NCBI RefSeq assembly: GCF_014639655.1
Contig: NZ_BMGB01000002.1
Location: 124,001 to 188,000 of the forward strand
From: Conyzicola nivalis
Lineage (GTDB): Bacteria; Actinomycetota; Actinomycetes; Actinomycetales; Microbacteriaceae
DNA length: 64,000 nt
Reading direction: 5' to 3'
Position 1 is the first letter of the stretch, and each line of letters starts with the position of its first letter. Of this stretch, positions 37,555 to 46,159 are shown piece after piece. The notes under the pieces are model-generated. The model did no database searches and had not been told where the DNA came from. It was given only the letters and a program-made list of their open reading frames with translations. The translations under genes were made by a program, and so were the position numbers.

Positions 37555-38676
37555 GTGAGTGATATCGAGATCGGCCGTTCCAAGCGAGCCCGCCGCGTGT
37601 ACGCCTTCGACGACATTGCGATCGTGCCCTCCCGGCGCACCCGCGACCCCCGGGACGTGTCGATCTCGTGGACGATCGACGCGTACACCTTCGAGATCCC
37701 CGTACTCGCCGCCCCGATGGACTCCGTCGTGAGCCCGGCCACCGCGATCGCGATGGGCCAGCTCGGCGGACTCGGCGTGCTCGACCTCGAGGGCCTCTGG
37801 ACCCGGTACGACGACCCCACCAACCTGCTCGCCGAGATCGCCACCCTCGCGCCCGAAGACGCCACCGCGCGCATGCAGCAGATCTACTCCGAGCCGATCA
37901 AGCCCGAGCTCATGCGCGACCGCCTCGCCGAGATCCGCGCGGCCGGCGTGCCCGTGGCCGGCGCCCTCAGCCCGCAGCGCACCCAGGAGTTCTACGAGAC
38001 CGTCGTCGCCGCCGGCGTCGACATGTTCGTCATCCGCGGCACGACGGTGAGCGCCGAGCACGTCTCGAAGAGCACCGAGCCCCTCAACCTCAAGAAGTTC
38101 ATCTACGAACTCGACGTGCCCGTCATCGTGGGCGGCGCGGCGACCTACACGGCGGCGTTGCACCTCATGCGCACGGGAGCCGCGGGCGTACTCGTCGGCT
38201 TCGGCGGCGGCGCAGCATCCACGACCCGCGCCAGCCTCGGAATCCACGCTCCCATGGCAACGGCGCTCGCGGATGTCGCGGGCGCACGCCGCGACTACAT
38301 GGACGAGTCGGGCGGTCGCTACGTACACGTCATCGCCGACGGCGGTCTCGGAACCAGCGGCGACATCGTCAAGGCCATCTCGGTCGGAGCGGACGCCGTC
38401 ATGCTGGGCAGCACCCTCGCCCGCGCGTCCGACGCCCCCGGCGGCGGCTACCACTGGGGTCCCGAGGCGCACCACTCCGAGCTGCCGCGCGGCAACCGCG
38501 TGCACGTCGGCACCCTCGCGCCGCTCGCCGAGATCCTCAACGGGCCGTCCGCTGTGGCCGACGGCCGCGTCAACCTGATGGGCGCGCTGCGTCGCTCGAT
38601 GGCGACGACGGGTTACTCCGACCTCAAGGAGTTCCAGCGCGTCGAGGTTGTTGTCGCCCCGTACCTGCACAGTTAG
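37555..38676 (+). CDS. guaB3: GuaB3 family IMP dehydrogenase-related protein
   Basis: A 373-residue TIM-barrel protein of the IMPDH/GMPR superfamily without CBS domains. Typical parts are FDDIAIVPSRRTRDPRDVSI, PVLAAPMDSVVSPATA and VIADGGLGTSGDIVKAISVG. At the place of the catalytic Cys of GuaB (GSICTTR) it has GAASTTR, so the nucleophile is replaced by Ser. It is therefore unlikely to work as a normal IMPDH; its true reaction is uncertain. The GTG start is fixed by the leaderless promoter. Confidence 0.9.
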   Translation: MSDIEIGRSKRARRVYAFDDIAIVPSRRTRDPRDVSISWTIDAYTFEIPVLAAPMDSVVSPATAIAMGQLGGLGVLDLEGLWTRYDDPTNLLAEIATLAPEDATARMQQIYSEPIKPELMRDRLAEIRAAGVPVAGALSPQRTQEFYETVVAAGVDMFVIRGTTVSAEHVSKSTEPLNLKKFIYELDVPVIVGGAATYTAALHLMRTGAAGVLVGFGGGAASTTRASLGIHAPMATALADVAGARRDYMDESGGRYVHVIADGGLGTSGDIVKAISVGADAVMLGSTLARASDAPGGGYHWGPEAHHSELPRGNRVHVGTLAPLAEILNGPSAVADGRVNLMGALRRSMATTGYSDLKEFQRVEVVVAPYLHS

Positions 38677-38701
38677 CATAAAAGCGGCGCTCGTTATCGC
38701 C

Positions 38702-38737
38702 CCCTGAGCCTGTCGAAGGGCCGGTTCGTCGAAGGGC
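38702..38737. repeat. REP-like CTGAGCCTGTCGAAGG repeat
   Basis: CTGAGCCTGTCGAAG (38704-38718) is followed by a partial second copy GTTCGTCGAAGGGC. The 15-mer recurs inverted inside purH at 61979-61993. Repeats of this type are abundant in actinobacterial genomes. It lies 35 bp before the glpD ribosome binding site. Confidence 0.7.
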
Positions 38738-38772
38738 ACCCCTGTACAAGGGCGCCCGACGAGGAGACGAAG

Positions 38773-40500
38773 ATGTCCGCACCGAAGTCAGTCAGCCGCT
38801 CATCGAAGCTGGGCCCCGAAGAACGCGACGCCGCGATCGAGGCGCTCAAGACGCGTGAGCTCGACATCCTCGTGGTGGGCGGCGGCATCGTCGGAACCGG
38901 CGCCGCGCTCGACGCCGTGACACGTGGACTCAGTGTCGGCATGGTCGAGGCCCGCGACTGGGCGTCCGGAACGAGCAGCCGGTCGTCGAAACTCGTGCAC
39001 GGTGGCATCCGGTATCTCGAACAGCTCGACTTCCGCCTCGTGCGCGAGGCCCTCATCGAACGCGGCCTGCTTCTGCAGCGCATCGCCCCGCACCTGGTGA
39101 AGCCGGTGCGGTTCCTCTACCCGCTCACCAAGCCCGTGTACGAGCGCATCTACGTCGGCGCCGGCATGCTGCTCTACGACATCTTCAGCTACAGCGGCGG
39201 ACGCCCGCCCGGGGTGCCGCACCACCGACACCTGAGCAAGCGGCAGATGCTGCGGGCCGCGCCGAGCCTCGACAAAGACGCCTTCGTCGGCGGGCTGAGC
39301 TACTACGACGCGCAGGTCGACGACGCCCGCTATGTGTCGTCGCTGGCACGCACCGCCTCGTTCTACGGAGCCCATGTGGCATCCAGAGTGCGCGTCGAAG
39401 GCTTTCTCAAGGTGGGCCAGCGCGTCGTCGGGGTGAAGGCCCACGACCTCGAGACGGGGGAGCGGTTCGAGATCAAGGCACGCCAGGTGGTCAACGCGAC
39501 GGGCGTGTGGACGGATGACACGCAGTCGATGGTCGGCGAACGTGGCGGGTTCAAGGTCCGCGCCTCCAAGGGCGTGCACCTCGTCGTGCCGCGCGACAGG
39601 TTCCAGTCGAAGATCGGGCTGCTGCTGCGCACCGAGAAGAGCGTGCTGTTCGTGATCCCCTGGGGACGCCACTGGCTCATCGGTACGACCGACACCGACT
39701 GGCACCTCGACAAGTCGCACCCCGCGGCGACGGCGGCCGACATCGACTACATCCTCGAGCACGTGAACTCCGTGCTGGCGGTGAAGCTCACCCGCGACGA
39801 CGTCGAGGGCGTGTTCGCGGGGCTGCGTCCGCTGCTCGCCGGCGAGAGCGAGCAGACGTCGAAGCTGTCGCGCGAGCACATCGTCGCCCACTCGGTGCCG
39901 GGGCTCGTCGTGGTGGCCGGCGGCAAATGGACGACCTACCGCATCATGGCCAAGGACGCGATCGACGCGGCGGCCTCGGCGCTCGACGGCAGGGTGCCGC
40001 CGTCGACGACCCAGGACATCGCGCTGCTGGGCGCCGAGGGCTATCAGGCCGCGTGGAACAAGCGCTCGAAGATCGCGCACGTGTTCGGGGTGCACAAGGT
40101 GCGCATCGAGCACCTGCTCAACCGGTACGGCGTGCTCACCGACGAGCTGCTCGACCTCATCCGCGAGCGCCCCGAACTGCTCGAGCCGCTGCCCGGCGCC
40201 GACGACTACATCGGGGCGGAAGTGGTCTACGCGGCCACCCACGAGGGCGCGCTGCACCTCGAAGACGTGCTCGCGCGGCGAACCCGCATCTCGATCGAGG
40301 CGTGGGACCGCGGGGTGTCGGCCGCGCCCGTCGCGGCCGCCCTCATGGGCGAGGCCCTCGGCTGGGACCAGGCACGCATCGACAACGAGGTGGGCAACTA
40401 CCTCAAGCGCGTCGCGGCCGAGATCGACAGCCAGAAACAGCCCGACGACGAGTCCGCCGACCGCGTACGGCTGGAGGCCCCCGACATCGTGGCGAAGTAG
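38773..40500 (+). CDS. glpD: Aerobic glycerol-3-phosphate dehydrogenase
   Basis: A 575-residue FAD enzyme oxidising glycerol-3-phosphate to dihydroxyacetone phosphate and feeding electrons to the quinone pool. The FAD site is DILVVGGGIVGTGAALDAVT (about residues 33-52), followed by the family motif SSRSSKLVHGGIRYLEQLDF. The C-terminal DAO_C domain contains AATHEGALHLEDVLARRTRI. The ATG follows GAGGAGACGAAG. It may use glycerol-3-phosphate released by the diesterase at 47293. Confidence 0.96.
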   Translation: MSAPKSVSRSSKLGPEERDAAIEALKTRELDILVVGGGIVGTGAALDAVTRGLSVGMVEARDWASGTSSRSSKLVHGGIRYLEQLDFRLVREALIERGLLLQRIAPHLVKPVRFLYPLTKPVYERIYVGAGMLLYDIFSYSGGRPPGVPHHRHLSKRQMLRAAPSLDKDAFVGGLSYYDAQVDDARYVSSLARTASFYGAHVASRVRVEGFLKVGQRVVGVKAHDLETGERFEIKARQVVNATGVWTDDTQSMVGERGGFKVRASKGVHLVVPRDRFQSKIGLLLRTEKSVLFVIPWGRHWLIGTTDTDWHLDKSHPAATAADIDYILEHVNSVLAVKLTRDDVEGVFAGLRPLLAGESEQTSKLSREHIVAHSVPGLVVVAGGKWTTYRIMAKDAIDAAASALDGRVPPSTTQDIALLGAEGYQAAWNKRSKIAHVFGVHKVRIEHLLNRYGVLTDELLDLIRERPELLEPLPGADDYIGAEVVYAATHEGALHLEDVLARRTRISIEAWDRGVSAAPVAAALMGEALGWDQARIDNEVGNYLKRVAAEIDSQKQPDDESADRVRLEAPDIVAK

Positions 40501-40589
40501 GGGGTCGGGCGGCGGCACGCGCCTCACCCGCCGAGGTGGTCTCGCGTAGACTGACGTAACTGCCCGAAACCCCCTGAAGGAGTTCACTC

Positions 40590-41117
40590 ATGGTCGACGT
40601 TCGGCGGGTCAAGCTCCCCGGTGTTGGTGTTCTCCACACCTTCGTCACCGACGACGGAGGCAAGGTCGGCGTCATCACCCACCGCTCCGGCCACAGCGAC
40701 CTCATCTCGTTCGCGGACTCCGACGACGGCGACTCGAGCAAGGTTTCGCTGCGTCTCGACGAGGACGAAGCGCACACGCTCGCCGAGCTGCTCGGCGGCA
40801 CCCGCATCACCGAATCGCTGTCGAGCCTCGACCAGATTCCCGGACTCTCGATCGACTGGTTCACGGTCGACTACGAAGACCACATAGCCGGGCAGGAGCT
40901 CGGCAACCTGGCCAGCCGGGGCGTCGTGGGCCTCACCGTCGTCGCCGTCGTGCGCGGCGAGAGCGCGAACCCCGCGCCCGCCGACGACTTCAAGGTCTTC
41001 CCCGGCGACACCCTCGTGGTGGCCGGTTCACCCGAAAAGGTGGCCAAAGCGTTCGCGTTCTATCGCACCGGTGAGTTCAAGGCGAAGACGCCGGTCGATT
41101 CCCCGCCAGGAGGCTAG
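40590..41117 (+). CDS. Cation:proton antiporter regulatory subunit (KhtT-like)
   Basis: A 175-residue soluble protein whose C-terminal 75 residues form a TrkA-C (RCK-C) domain: GQELGNLASRGVVGLTVVAV and FKVFPGDTLVVAGSPEKVAK. The N-terminal part (VDVRRVKLPGVGVLHTFVTD) resembles KhtT-type regulators of K+/H+ antiporters. It probably gates the antiporter encoded 2 bp downstream. The start follows AAGGAG; a TAGACT box lies about 45 bp upstream. Confidence 0.9.
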   Translation: MVDVRRVKLPGVGVLHTFVTDDGGKVGVITHRSGHSDLISFADSDDGDSSKVSLRLDEDEAHTLAELLGGTRITESLSSLDQIPGLSIDWFTVDYEDHIAGQELGNLASRGVVGLTVVAVVRGESANPAPADDFKVFPGDTLVVAGSPEKVAKAFAFYRTGEFKAKTPVDSPPGG

Positions 41118-41119
41118 CC

Positions 41120-42496
41120 GTGCACCTCGGTGAAGAACTCCTGACTCTGGGCCTTCTGTTCATCATCTCGTACGTGTTCGGTCGCCTGGGCAAGCTCATC
41201 GGCCTGCCCGCCATCCCGATCTACATGCTGGTCGGTCTCATCGCCAGCCCGTACTTCCACCTGTTCCCGCTGAGCTTCGAGTCGGCCGACGTCGAGCTCA
41301 TCGCCGTGTTCGGCCTGATCTTCCTGCTGTTCAGCCTCGGGCTGGAGTTCGATCAGGACGAGTTCTACGGCAACGCCGGAAAGCTGCTGATCTCGGGCGG
41401 AACCCGCATCGCGATCAACATGGCGGCCGGGTTCGCGCTGGGCATGTGGATCGGCTGGGGAACACGCGAGGCGCTCATCATTGCCGGTATGACGGCGGCG
41501 TCGTCGAGCGCCATCATCACGAAACTCTTCATCGAGCTGCGCCGCCTCGCCAACCGTGAGACCCCGATCATCCTGGGCATCATGGTGCTCGAAGACGTCT
41601 TCATCGCGATCTACCTCGCGATCGTCGCGGTCGTGATCGGCGGCGAGGCCGACGTCTGGGCCGTCACCGTGCAGCTCGCCATCTCGTTCACCTTCCTCAT
41701 CGTGATGTTCGTGGTGGCGCGGTACGGCGGCAAGGTCGTCTCCCGGCTCGTGCGCACGAAAGACGACGAGTTGTTCACGATCCTGTTCTTCGGCCTCGCG
41801 GTCGCCTTCGGCGGCATCGGCGAGCTGCTCGGGGTCTCCGACGCGATCGGCGCCTTCCTCATCGGCCTCGTGCTCGGCGCCACCCGGTTCCGTGGCCGCA
41901 TCGAACAGCTCGCGCTGCCGCTGCGCGACGTGTTCGGCGCGTTCTTCTTCCTCAACTTCGGCCTCGCGCTCGACCCGTCCACCTTCGGAGCAGTGCTCAT
42001 CCCTGTCGGTCTCGCCGTGCTGATGACCCTCGTGATCAACACCGCCGGTGGGCAGCTCATCGCCTGGCAGAACAAGCTCACGCCCGCCCAGGGCCTCAAC
42101 GCGAGCGCGATGCTGCAGAACCGCGGCGAGTTCGCGCTCATCCTGGCGACGCTCGCGGTCTCGGCCGGGCTCGACGACCGTCTCACGCCGTTCGCGGGAC
42201 TCTACGTGCTGTCGATGGCGATCATCGGGCCGATCCTCGCCGTCAACTCTGAGAAGATCGGGGCGCGGATCTTCCGGTCGCGCAAGACGGTCGCAAAGTC
42301 GGAGCACGACCGGATGGCGGAAGAGAACATCGCCCTGGTCGAGGCCGCGATGGCGGGCAACCAGCTTCCCGCGAGCGACGACGACCTGTTCGACGACGTG
42401 GACGGCGACCGCGCGCAGAACGACCCGATAGTGGAGCAGGCAATGCAGCAGTCCGACGCCGAGAAGCCCGGTCGCCAGCGCGACCCGGAGTACTAG
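41120..42496 (+). CDS. CPA2-type K+/H+ antiporter membrane subunit (KhtU/KefB-like)
   Basis: A 458-residue protein with about twelve membrane segments of the monovalent cation:proton antiporter-2 family. Typical parts are LIGLPAIPIYMLVGLIASPY, LFSLGLEFDQDEFYGNAGKL and LSVSDAIGAFLIGLVLGATR-like sequence near residue 240. It ends with a 65-residue soluble tail, with no TrkA-N domain. Together with the preceding regulatory subunit it probably exports K+ or Na+ in exchange for protons. The GTG follows GGAGG. Confidence 0.9.
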   Translation: MHLGEELLTLGLLFIISYVFGRLGKLIGLPAIPIYMLVGLIASPYFHLFPLSFESADVELIAVFGLIFLLFSLGLEFDQDEFYGNAGKLLISGGTRIAINMAAGFALGMWIGWGTREALIIAGMTAASSSAIITKLFIELRRLANRETPIILGIMVLEDVFIAIYLAIVAVVIGGEADVWAVTVQLAISFTFLIVMFVVARYGGKVVSRLVRTKDDELFTILFFGLAVAFGGIGELLGVSDAIGAFLIGLVLGATRFRGRIEQLALPLRDVFGAFFFLNFGLALDPSTFGAVLIPVGLAVLMTLVINTAGGQLIAWQNKLTPAQGLNASAMLQNRGEFALILATLAVSAGLDDRLTPFAGLYVLSMAIIGPILAVNSEKIGARIFRSRKTVAKSEHDRMAEENIALVEAAMAGNQLPASDDDLFDDVDGDRAQNDPIVEQAMQQSDAEKPGRQRDPEY

Positions 42497-42499
42497 ACC

Positions 42500-43273
42500 G
42501 TGTGGGAGCTCGCGCGCAGGCCGCGCTGGATCGCCGCACTCGTGCTGTGCCTCGCCATCGCGTTCGGATTCGCCGCGCTCGGCCAGTGGCAGCTCTCGCG
42601 CAGCGTCGACGCCGGGGTTCCGGTCGACGAGACGACGGAGACGCCGGTGCCGCTCGCCGAGCTCGCCGTCGCGCAGCAGCCCCTCACCGCCGAGGCGGCC
42701 GGGCGACGCGTCACGATCGAGGGCACCCTCGTGCCGGGCGACTTCACCGTGCTGAGCGGGCGGCTCAACGACCGCACCCCCGGCTACTGGGTGGTCGGAC
42801 ACCTGGTCGCGACCGACGACGCCACGAACGAGGCGAGCGCCGGGGCGTCGCTGGCCGTGGCACTGGGCTGGGCCGCGACCGAAGCGGACGCGACATCCGC
42901 GATCTCCGACCTGCACGACGAGGCGCCCACGGAATTCGGCGGCCGCTACCTGCCCAGCGAAGCGCCGCAGGAAGACGACTTCGAGAACGGCGAGCAGAAC
43001 TCGCTGTCGACGGCGGCCCTCGTGAACCAGTGGGCCGAGGCGCCCACGACCGTCTATGCCGGTTACCTGGTGACCGACGCGGCGACGCCGGGACTCGACC
43101 TCATCGACGCGCCGGCGCCGAGCACCGAGATCTCGATCAACTGGCTGAACATCTTCTACGCCGTCGAGTGGGCGGTGTTCGCGGGCTTCGCGGTGTTCCT
43201 GTGGTTCCGCCTCGTGAAGGACGCGTGGGAGCGCGAACAGGAAGAAGCCGAAGAACAGCGGCTTGTAAACTAG
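42500..43273 (+). CDS. SURF1 family cytochrome oxidase assembly protein
   Basis: A 257-residue protein with one membrane segment at each end (RWIAALVLCLAIAFGFAALG, and WLNIFYAVEWAVFAGFAVFL) around an extracytoplasmic domain. The start WELARRPRW... GQWQLSRS and the central VTIEGTLVPGDFTVLSGRLN match the SURF1 family, which aids haem a insertion into aa3 oxidase. It starts 3 bp after the antiporter gene and is probably co-transcribed with it. Confidence 0.88.
   Translation: MWELARRPRWIAALVLCLAIAFGFAALGQWQLSRSVDAGVPVDETTETPVPLAELAVAQQPLTAEAAGRRVTIEGTLVPGDFTVLSGRLNDRTPGYWVVGHLVATDDATNEASAGASLAVALGWAATEADATSAISDLHDEAPTEFGGRYLPSEAPQEDDFENGEQNSLSTAALVNQWAEAPTTVYAGYLVTDAATPGLDLIDAPAPSTEISINWLNIFYAVEWAVFAGFAVFLWFRLVKDAWEREQEEAEEQRLVN
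43266..43271 (+). promoter_or_regulatory. -10 box of leaderless DUF3817 gene
   Basis: TAAACT overlaps the end of the SURF1 gene and stops 6 nt before the ATG at 43278. Confidence 0.5.
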
Positions 43274-43277
43274 AGCA

Positions 43278-43739
43278 ATGGCCCTCAAACCGAAGCTCTC
43301 CAACCTGCCGCGAATCCGGAGCGCGCTTCGCCTCTACCGCGTGACCTCGGTTGTCACCGGAGTGTTCCTGCTGCTGCTCGTGCTGATGATGGTGACGCGC
43401 TACGGGTTCGGCGTCGACATCGAGCTGAACGGTCCAGAGGGCTTCCTCGCGCTCACGCCGAAAGACCTGATCATCGGCGTGAACCTGTCGACGATCATCC
43501 TGATCCTGCACGGCTGGTTCTACGTCGTGTACCTGTACAGCGACTTCCGGCTGTGGAGCTTCATGCGCTGGACCTTCCCGAAGTTCATCCTCATCGCCCT
43601 CGGCGGCGTGATCCCCTTCCTCTCCTTCATCGTCGAGCGCCGAGTACACGCGCAGACGGTGGCGGAGCTCGATGCCCTGCAGTCCGCACAGCCTCTGCAT
43701 TCAGAACAGAACGAGGAGACGACCCCATTAGCGAAGTAA
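43278..43739 (+). CDS. DUF3817 membrane protein
   Basis: A 153-residue protein with three membrane segments ([60 protein letters not shown]), matching DUF3817 integral membrane proteins found in Actinobacteria. Its function is unknown. A leaderless-type box precedes it. The end overlaps the start of guaA by 13 bp, so guaA may be translated by coupling. Confidence 0.85.
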   Translation: MALKPKLSNLPRIRSALRLYRVTSVVTGVFLLLLVLMMVTRYGFGVDIELNGPEGFLALTPKDLIIGVNLSTIILILHGWFYVVYLYSDFRLWSFMRWTFPKFILIALGGVIPFLSFIVERRVHAQTVAELDALQSAQPLHSEQNEETTPLAK

Positions 43740-45325
43740 CCCCGACACAGGCGAACAGCACCGCCGCACAGCCGGTACTCGTCGTCGACTTCGGCGCGCA
43801 GTACGCGCAGCTGATCGCGCGCCGTGTGCGCGAGGCCAATGTCTACTCCGAGATCGTGCCGCACACCATCACCGCGGCCGAGGTCGCGGCCAAGAACCCG
43901 ATCGGCATCGTGCTGAGCGGCGGACCCTCGAGCGTCTACGACGCCGGCTCGCCCTCGCTCGACCCGGGCATCCTCGAACTGGGCGTTCCGACGCTCGGCA
44001 TTTGCTACGGCTTCCAGGTGATGGCGCAGCAGCTCGGCGGCGAGGTCGCGAACACCGGCCTGCGCGAGTACGGCTCGACCGCCGTCACCCTGGCGCCCGG
44101 CACGTCGACCCTGCTCGGCGACCAGCCGGCCGACCAGACCACGTGGATGAGCCACGGCGACTCCGTCTCGAAGGCGCCCGAGGGCTTCACCGTTCTCGCG
44201 TCGAGCGCCTCGACCCCCGTCGCCGCCTTCGCGAGCGACGAGAAGAAGATGTACGGCGTGCAGTGGCACCCCGAGGTGAAGCATTCCGAGTACGGCCAGC
44301 GCGTGCTCGAGAACTTCCTGCACGACGCCGCCGGCATTCCGGCCGACTGGAACAGCTCGAACGTCATCGACGAGCAGGTCGCCCGCATCCGCGAGCAGGT
44401 CGGCACCGGCAAGGTCATCGTCGGCCTCTCCGGCGGAGTCGACTCGGCCGTGGCCGCCGCGATCGTGCACAAGGCCGTCGGCGACCAGCTCACCGCGATC
44501 TTCGTCGACCACGGCCTGCTGCGCCAGGACGAGCGCCGCCAGGTCGAAGAGGACTACGTCGCCTCGACCGGCGTGCGGCTCATCACCGTCGACGCCGTCG
44601 ACCAGTTCCTCGACGCCCTCGCCGGAGTCACCGACCCCGAGCAGAAGCGCAAGATCATCGGCCGCGAATTCATCCGCAGCTTCGAGGGAGCCGCCGAGGC
44701 GCTCGTTCTCGAGGCGCAGGGCGACGGCGCCACCATCGACTTCCTAGTGCAGGGCACCCTGTACCCCGACGTCGTCGAGTCGGGTGGCGGAAGCGGCACG
44801 GCCAACATCAAGAGCCACCACAACGTGGGCGGCCTGCCCGAAGACCTGCAGTTCAAGCTCGTCGAACCGCTGCGCACCCTGTTCAAGGACGAGGTGCGTG
44901 CCATCGGCCGTGAGCTCGGGCTGCCCGAGGTCATCGTGAGTCGCCAGCCGTTTCCGGGGCCTGGCCTGGGGATCCGCATCGTGGGCGAGGTTACCCGTGA
45001 GCGTCTCGAGCTGCTCCGCAAGGCGGATGCGATCGCCCGCGAGGAGCTGACGGCCGCCGGACTCGACAACGAGATCTGGCAGTGCCCGGTCGTGCTGTTG
45101 GCCGACGTGCGGTCGGTCGGCGTGCAGGGAGACGGTCGCACCTACGGTCATCCGATCGTCTTGCGTCCCGTCTCTTCGGAAGACGCGATGACCGCCGACT
45201 GGACCCGCCTGCCCTACGACGTGCTCGCCCGCATCTCCAACCGCATCACCAACGAGGTGTCCGGAGTGAACCGCGTGGTGCTCGATGTCACGTCGAAGCC
45301 GCCGGGAACCATCGAGTGGGAGTGA
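43727..45325 (+). CDS. guaA: GMP synthase (glutamine-hydrolysing), apparent ATT start
   Basis: The protein (532 residues from 43727) makes GMP from XMP. The class I glutaminase domain starts [20 protein letters not shown] with its nucleophile in [15 protein letters not shown]; the ATP pyrophosphatase P-loop is [14 protein letters not shown] and the C-terminal dimerisation domain follows ([20 protein letters not shown]). No ATG, GTG or TTG lies between codon 1 of the conserved domain and an upstream ATG 58 codons away that is only the shadow of the DUF3817 gene. ATT 43727 has GAGGAG 8 nt upstream and gives MSEVTPTQ, a plausible N-terminus. Confidence 0.93.
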   Translation: MSEVTPTQANSTAAQPVLVVDFGAQYAQLIARRVREANVYSEIVPHTITAAEVAAKNPIGIVLSGGPSSVYDAGSPSLDPGILELGVPTLGICYGFQVMAQQLGGEVANTGLREYGSTAVTLAPGTSTLLGDQPADQTTWMSHGDSVSKAPEGFTVLASSASTPVAAFASDEKKMYGVQWHPEVKHSEYGQRVLENFLHDAAGIPADWNSSNVIDEQVARIREQVGTGKVIVGLSGGVDSAVAAAIVHKAVGDQLTAIFVDHGLLRQDERRQVEEDYVASTGVRLITVDAVDQFLDALAGVTDPEQKRKIIGREFIRSFEGAAEALVLEAQGDGATIDFLVQGTLYPDVVESGGGSGTANIKSHHNVGGLPEDLQFKLVEPLRTLFKDEVRAIGRELGLPEVIVSRQPFPGPGLGIRIVGEVTRERLELLRKADAIAREELTAAGLDNEIWQCPVVLLADVRSVGVQGDGRTYGHPIVLRPVSSEDAMTADWTRLPYDVLARISNRITNEVSGVNRVVLDVTSKPPGTIEWE

Positions 45326-45332
45326 TCCCCTG

Positions 45333-45371
45333 AACGACGGCCGCGCCCCTCGGGGTGCGGCCGCCGTCGTT
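45333..45371. terminator. Terminator between guaA and the DUF3253 gene
   Basis: AACGACGGC (45333-45341) pairs with GCCGTCGTT (45363-45371), with further GC pairs inside, and TTTAA follows. It lies between convergent genes and touches the stop of the minus-strand gene, so it may serve both. Confidence 0.75.
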
Positions 45372-45781
45372 TAAGGGCGCTTGCGCAGCCGGATCGGGCC
45401 GCGCGCGGTGGACGGGTCGACCACGCTGCCGCCCTGCGTGATGTCGATCTCGCCGCTCGCGACGAGGCGGCGCGCGGCCCGGCGGGCGGGCTCCATGAGG
45501 TCACGCCAAGACTCACCGCCGACCGCACGGGCGGCCTCGGACGGGCACGCCGTCGCGGTCACGGCGCGGGTCGCGAGCAGGCCGAGGATGCTGGCCTCGA
45601 GCTCGCGATCGGTGGCGCTCACCTTGCGCGCCCGGCAGGCATCGGAGCAGTAGCGTACGTCGTCCCAGTCCTTCGCCCAGGCGGCCCGCCATTCGATGCG
45701 CCGGCCGCACGACGCGCACGTCTTCTCGGCGGCGGCGGCATCGGCCTCGTCGAGATCGGAGGCGCGCTGGCGATGGGGCAT
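45371..45781 (-). CDS. DUF2256 and DUF3253 domain protein
   Basis: A 136-residue protein. The N-terminal part has a zinc-binding arrangement (KTCASCGRRIEWR, then RYCSDACRARK) as in DUF2256; residues about 55-130 match DUF3253 (ELEASILGLLATRA; ARRAARRLVASGEIDITQGG), which resembles a winged helix. The function is unknown. TACCGT lies 6 nt before the ATG, suggesting a leaderless message. Confidence 0.85.
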   Translation of the reverse strand: MPHRQRASDLDEADAAAAEKTCASCGRRIEWRAAWAKDWDDVRYCSDACRARKVSATDRELEASILGLLATRAVTATACPSEAARAVGGESWRDLMEPARRAARRLVASGEIDITQGGSVVDPSTARGPIRLRKRP

Positions 45782-45787
45782 ATCACC

Positions 45788-45793
45788 ACGGTA
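45788..45793 (-). promoter_or_regulatory. -10 box of leaderless DUF2256/DUF3253 gene
   Basis: TACCGT on the minus strand ends 6 nt before the ATG. Confidence 0.45.
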
Positions 45794-45842
45794 GCCGGGC
45801 GCGATCGGCGCGGCAGGGCCTTGCCTTCGCCGACCGCGGCGC

Positions 45843-46073
45843 CTAGTCGGCCGTCTTGGGTAGCGAGCGCTTCACCAGCAGCCAGCCGATCGGGCCGAAG
45901 ACGGGCACGAAGAGCACGATGGCGAGCCAGACGAACAATTCGGTGAGCGAGCGGTGTGCGGTGCGGCTGATACTGACGAGTGCGACGACCGTGAGCGCCA
46001 GCGCGAGCACGGGCCCGACGACCCAGAAAACGTCGTACACCGGTGGAATCAGAGGATCCTTCGATACATCCAT
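45843..46073 (-). CDS. PLD nuclease N-terminal-like small membrane protein
   Basis: A 76-residue protein with two membrane segments (VFWVVGPVLALALTVVALVS; LFVWLAIVLFVPVFGPIGWL). The pattern, including the W...P.FGPI.WL block, matches the PLDc_N domain found at the start of cardiolipin synthases and as stand-alone proteins. The role is unknown. TATGGT lies 6 nt from the ATG. Confidence 0.8.
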   Translation of the reverse strand: MDVSKDPLIPPVYDVFWVVGPVLALALTVVALVSISRTAHRSLTELFVWLAIVLFVPVFGPIGWLLVKRSLPKTAD

Positions 46074-46079
46074 GGGCCC

Positions 46080-46085
46080 ACCATA
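46080..46085 (-). promoter_or_regulatory. -10 box of leaderless PLDc_N gene
   Basis: TATGGT on the minus strand ends 6 nt before the ATG at 46073. Confidence 0.5.
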
Positions 46086-46114
46086 GTGCCAGGACCGGCC
46101 ACGTCCGAGGGCAC

Positions 46115-46150
46115 GAAAAAGCCCCCGGCCGCTCGGCCGGGGGCTTTCTC
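46115..46150 (-). terminator. Intrinsic terminator of the Bax-inhibitor-1 gene
   Basis: A long GC-rich stem (AAAGCCCCCGGCC and its complement) with a 4 nt loop is followed on the minus strand by a run of five T's. Confidence 0.88.
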
Positions 46151-46159
46151 AGCTTGCGA

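Noticed and set aside
43553-43726. Upstream ATG as start of guaA, giving 590 residues
   Set aside because: The added 58 residues are an Arg/Pro/His-rich shadow of the DUF3817 gene in another frame and unlike any GuaA N-terminus.
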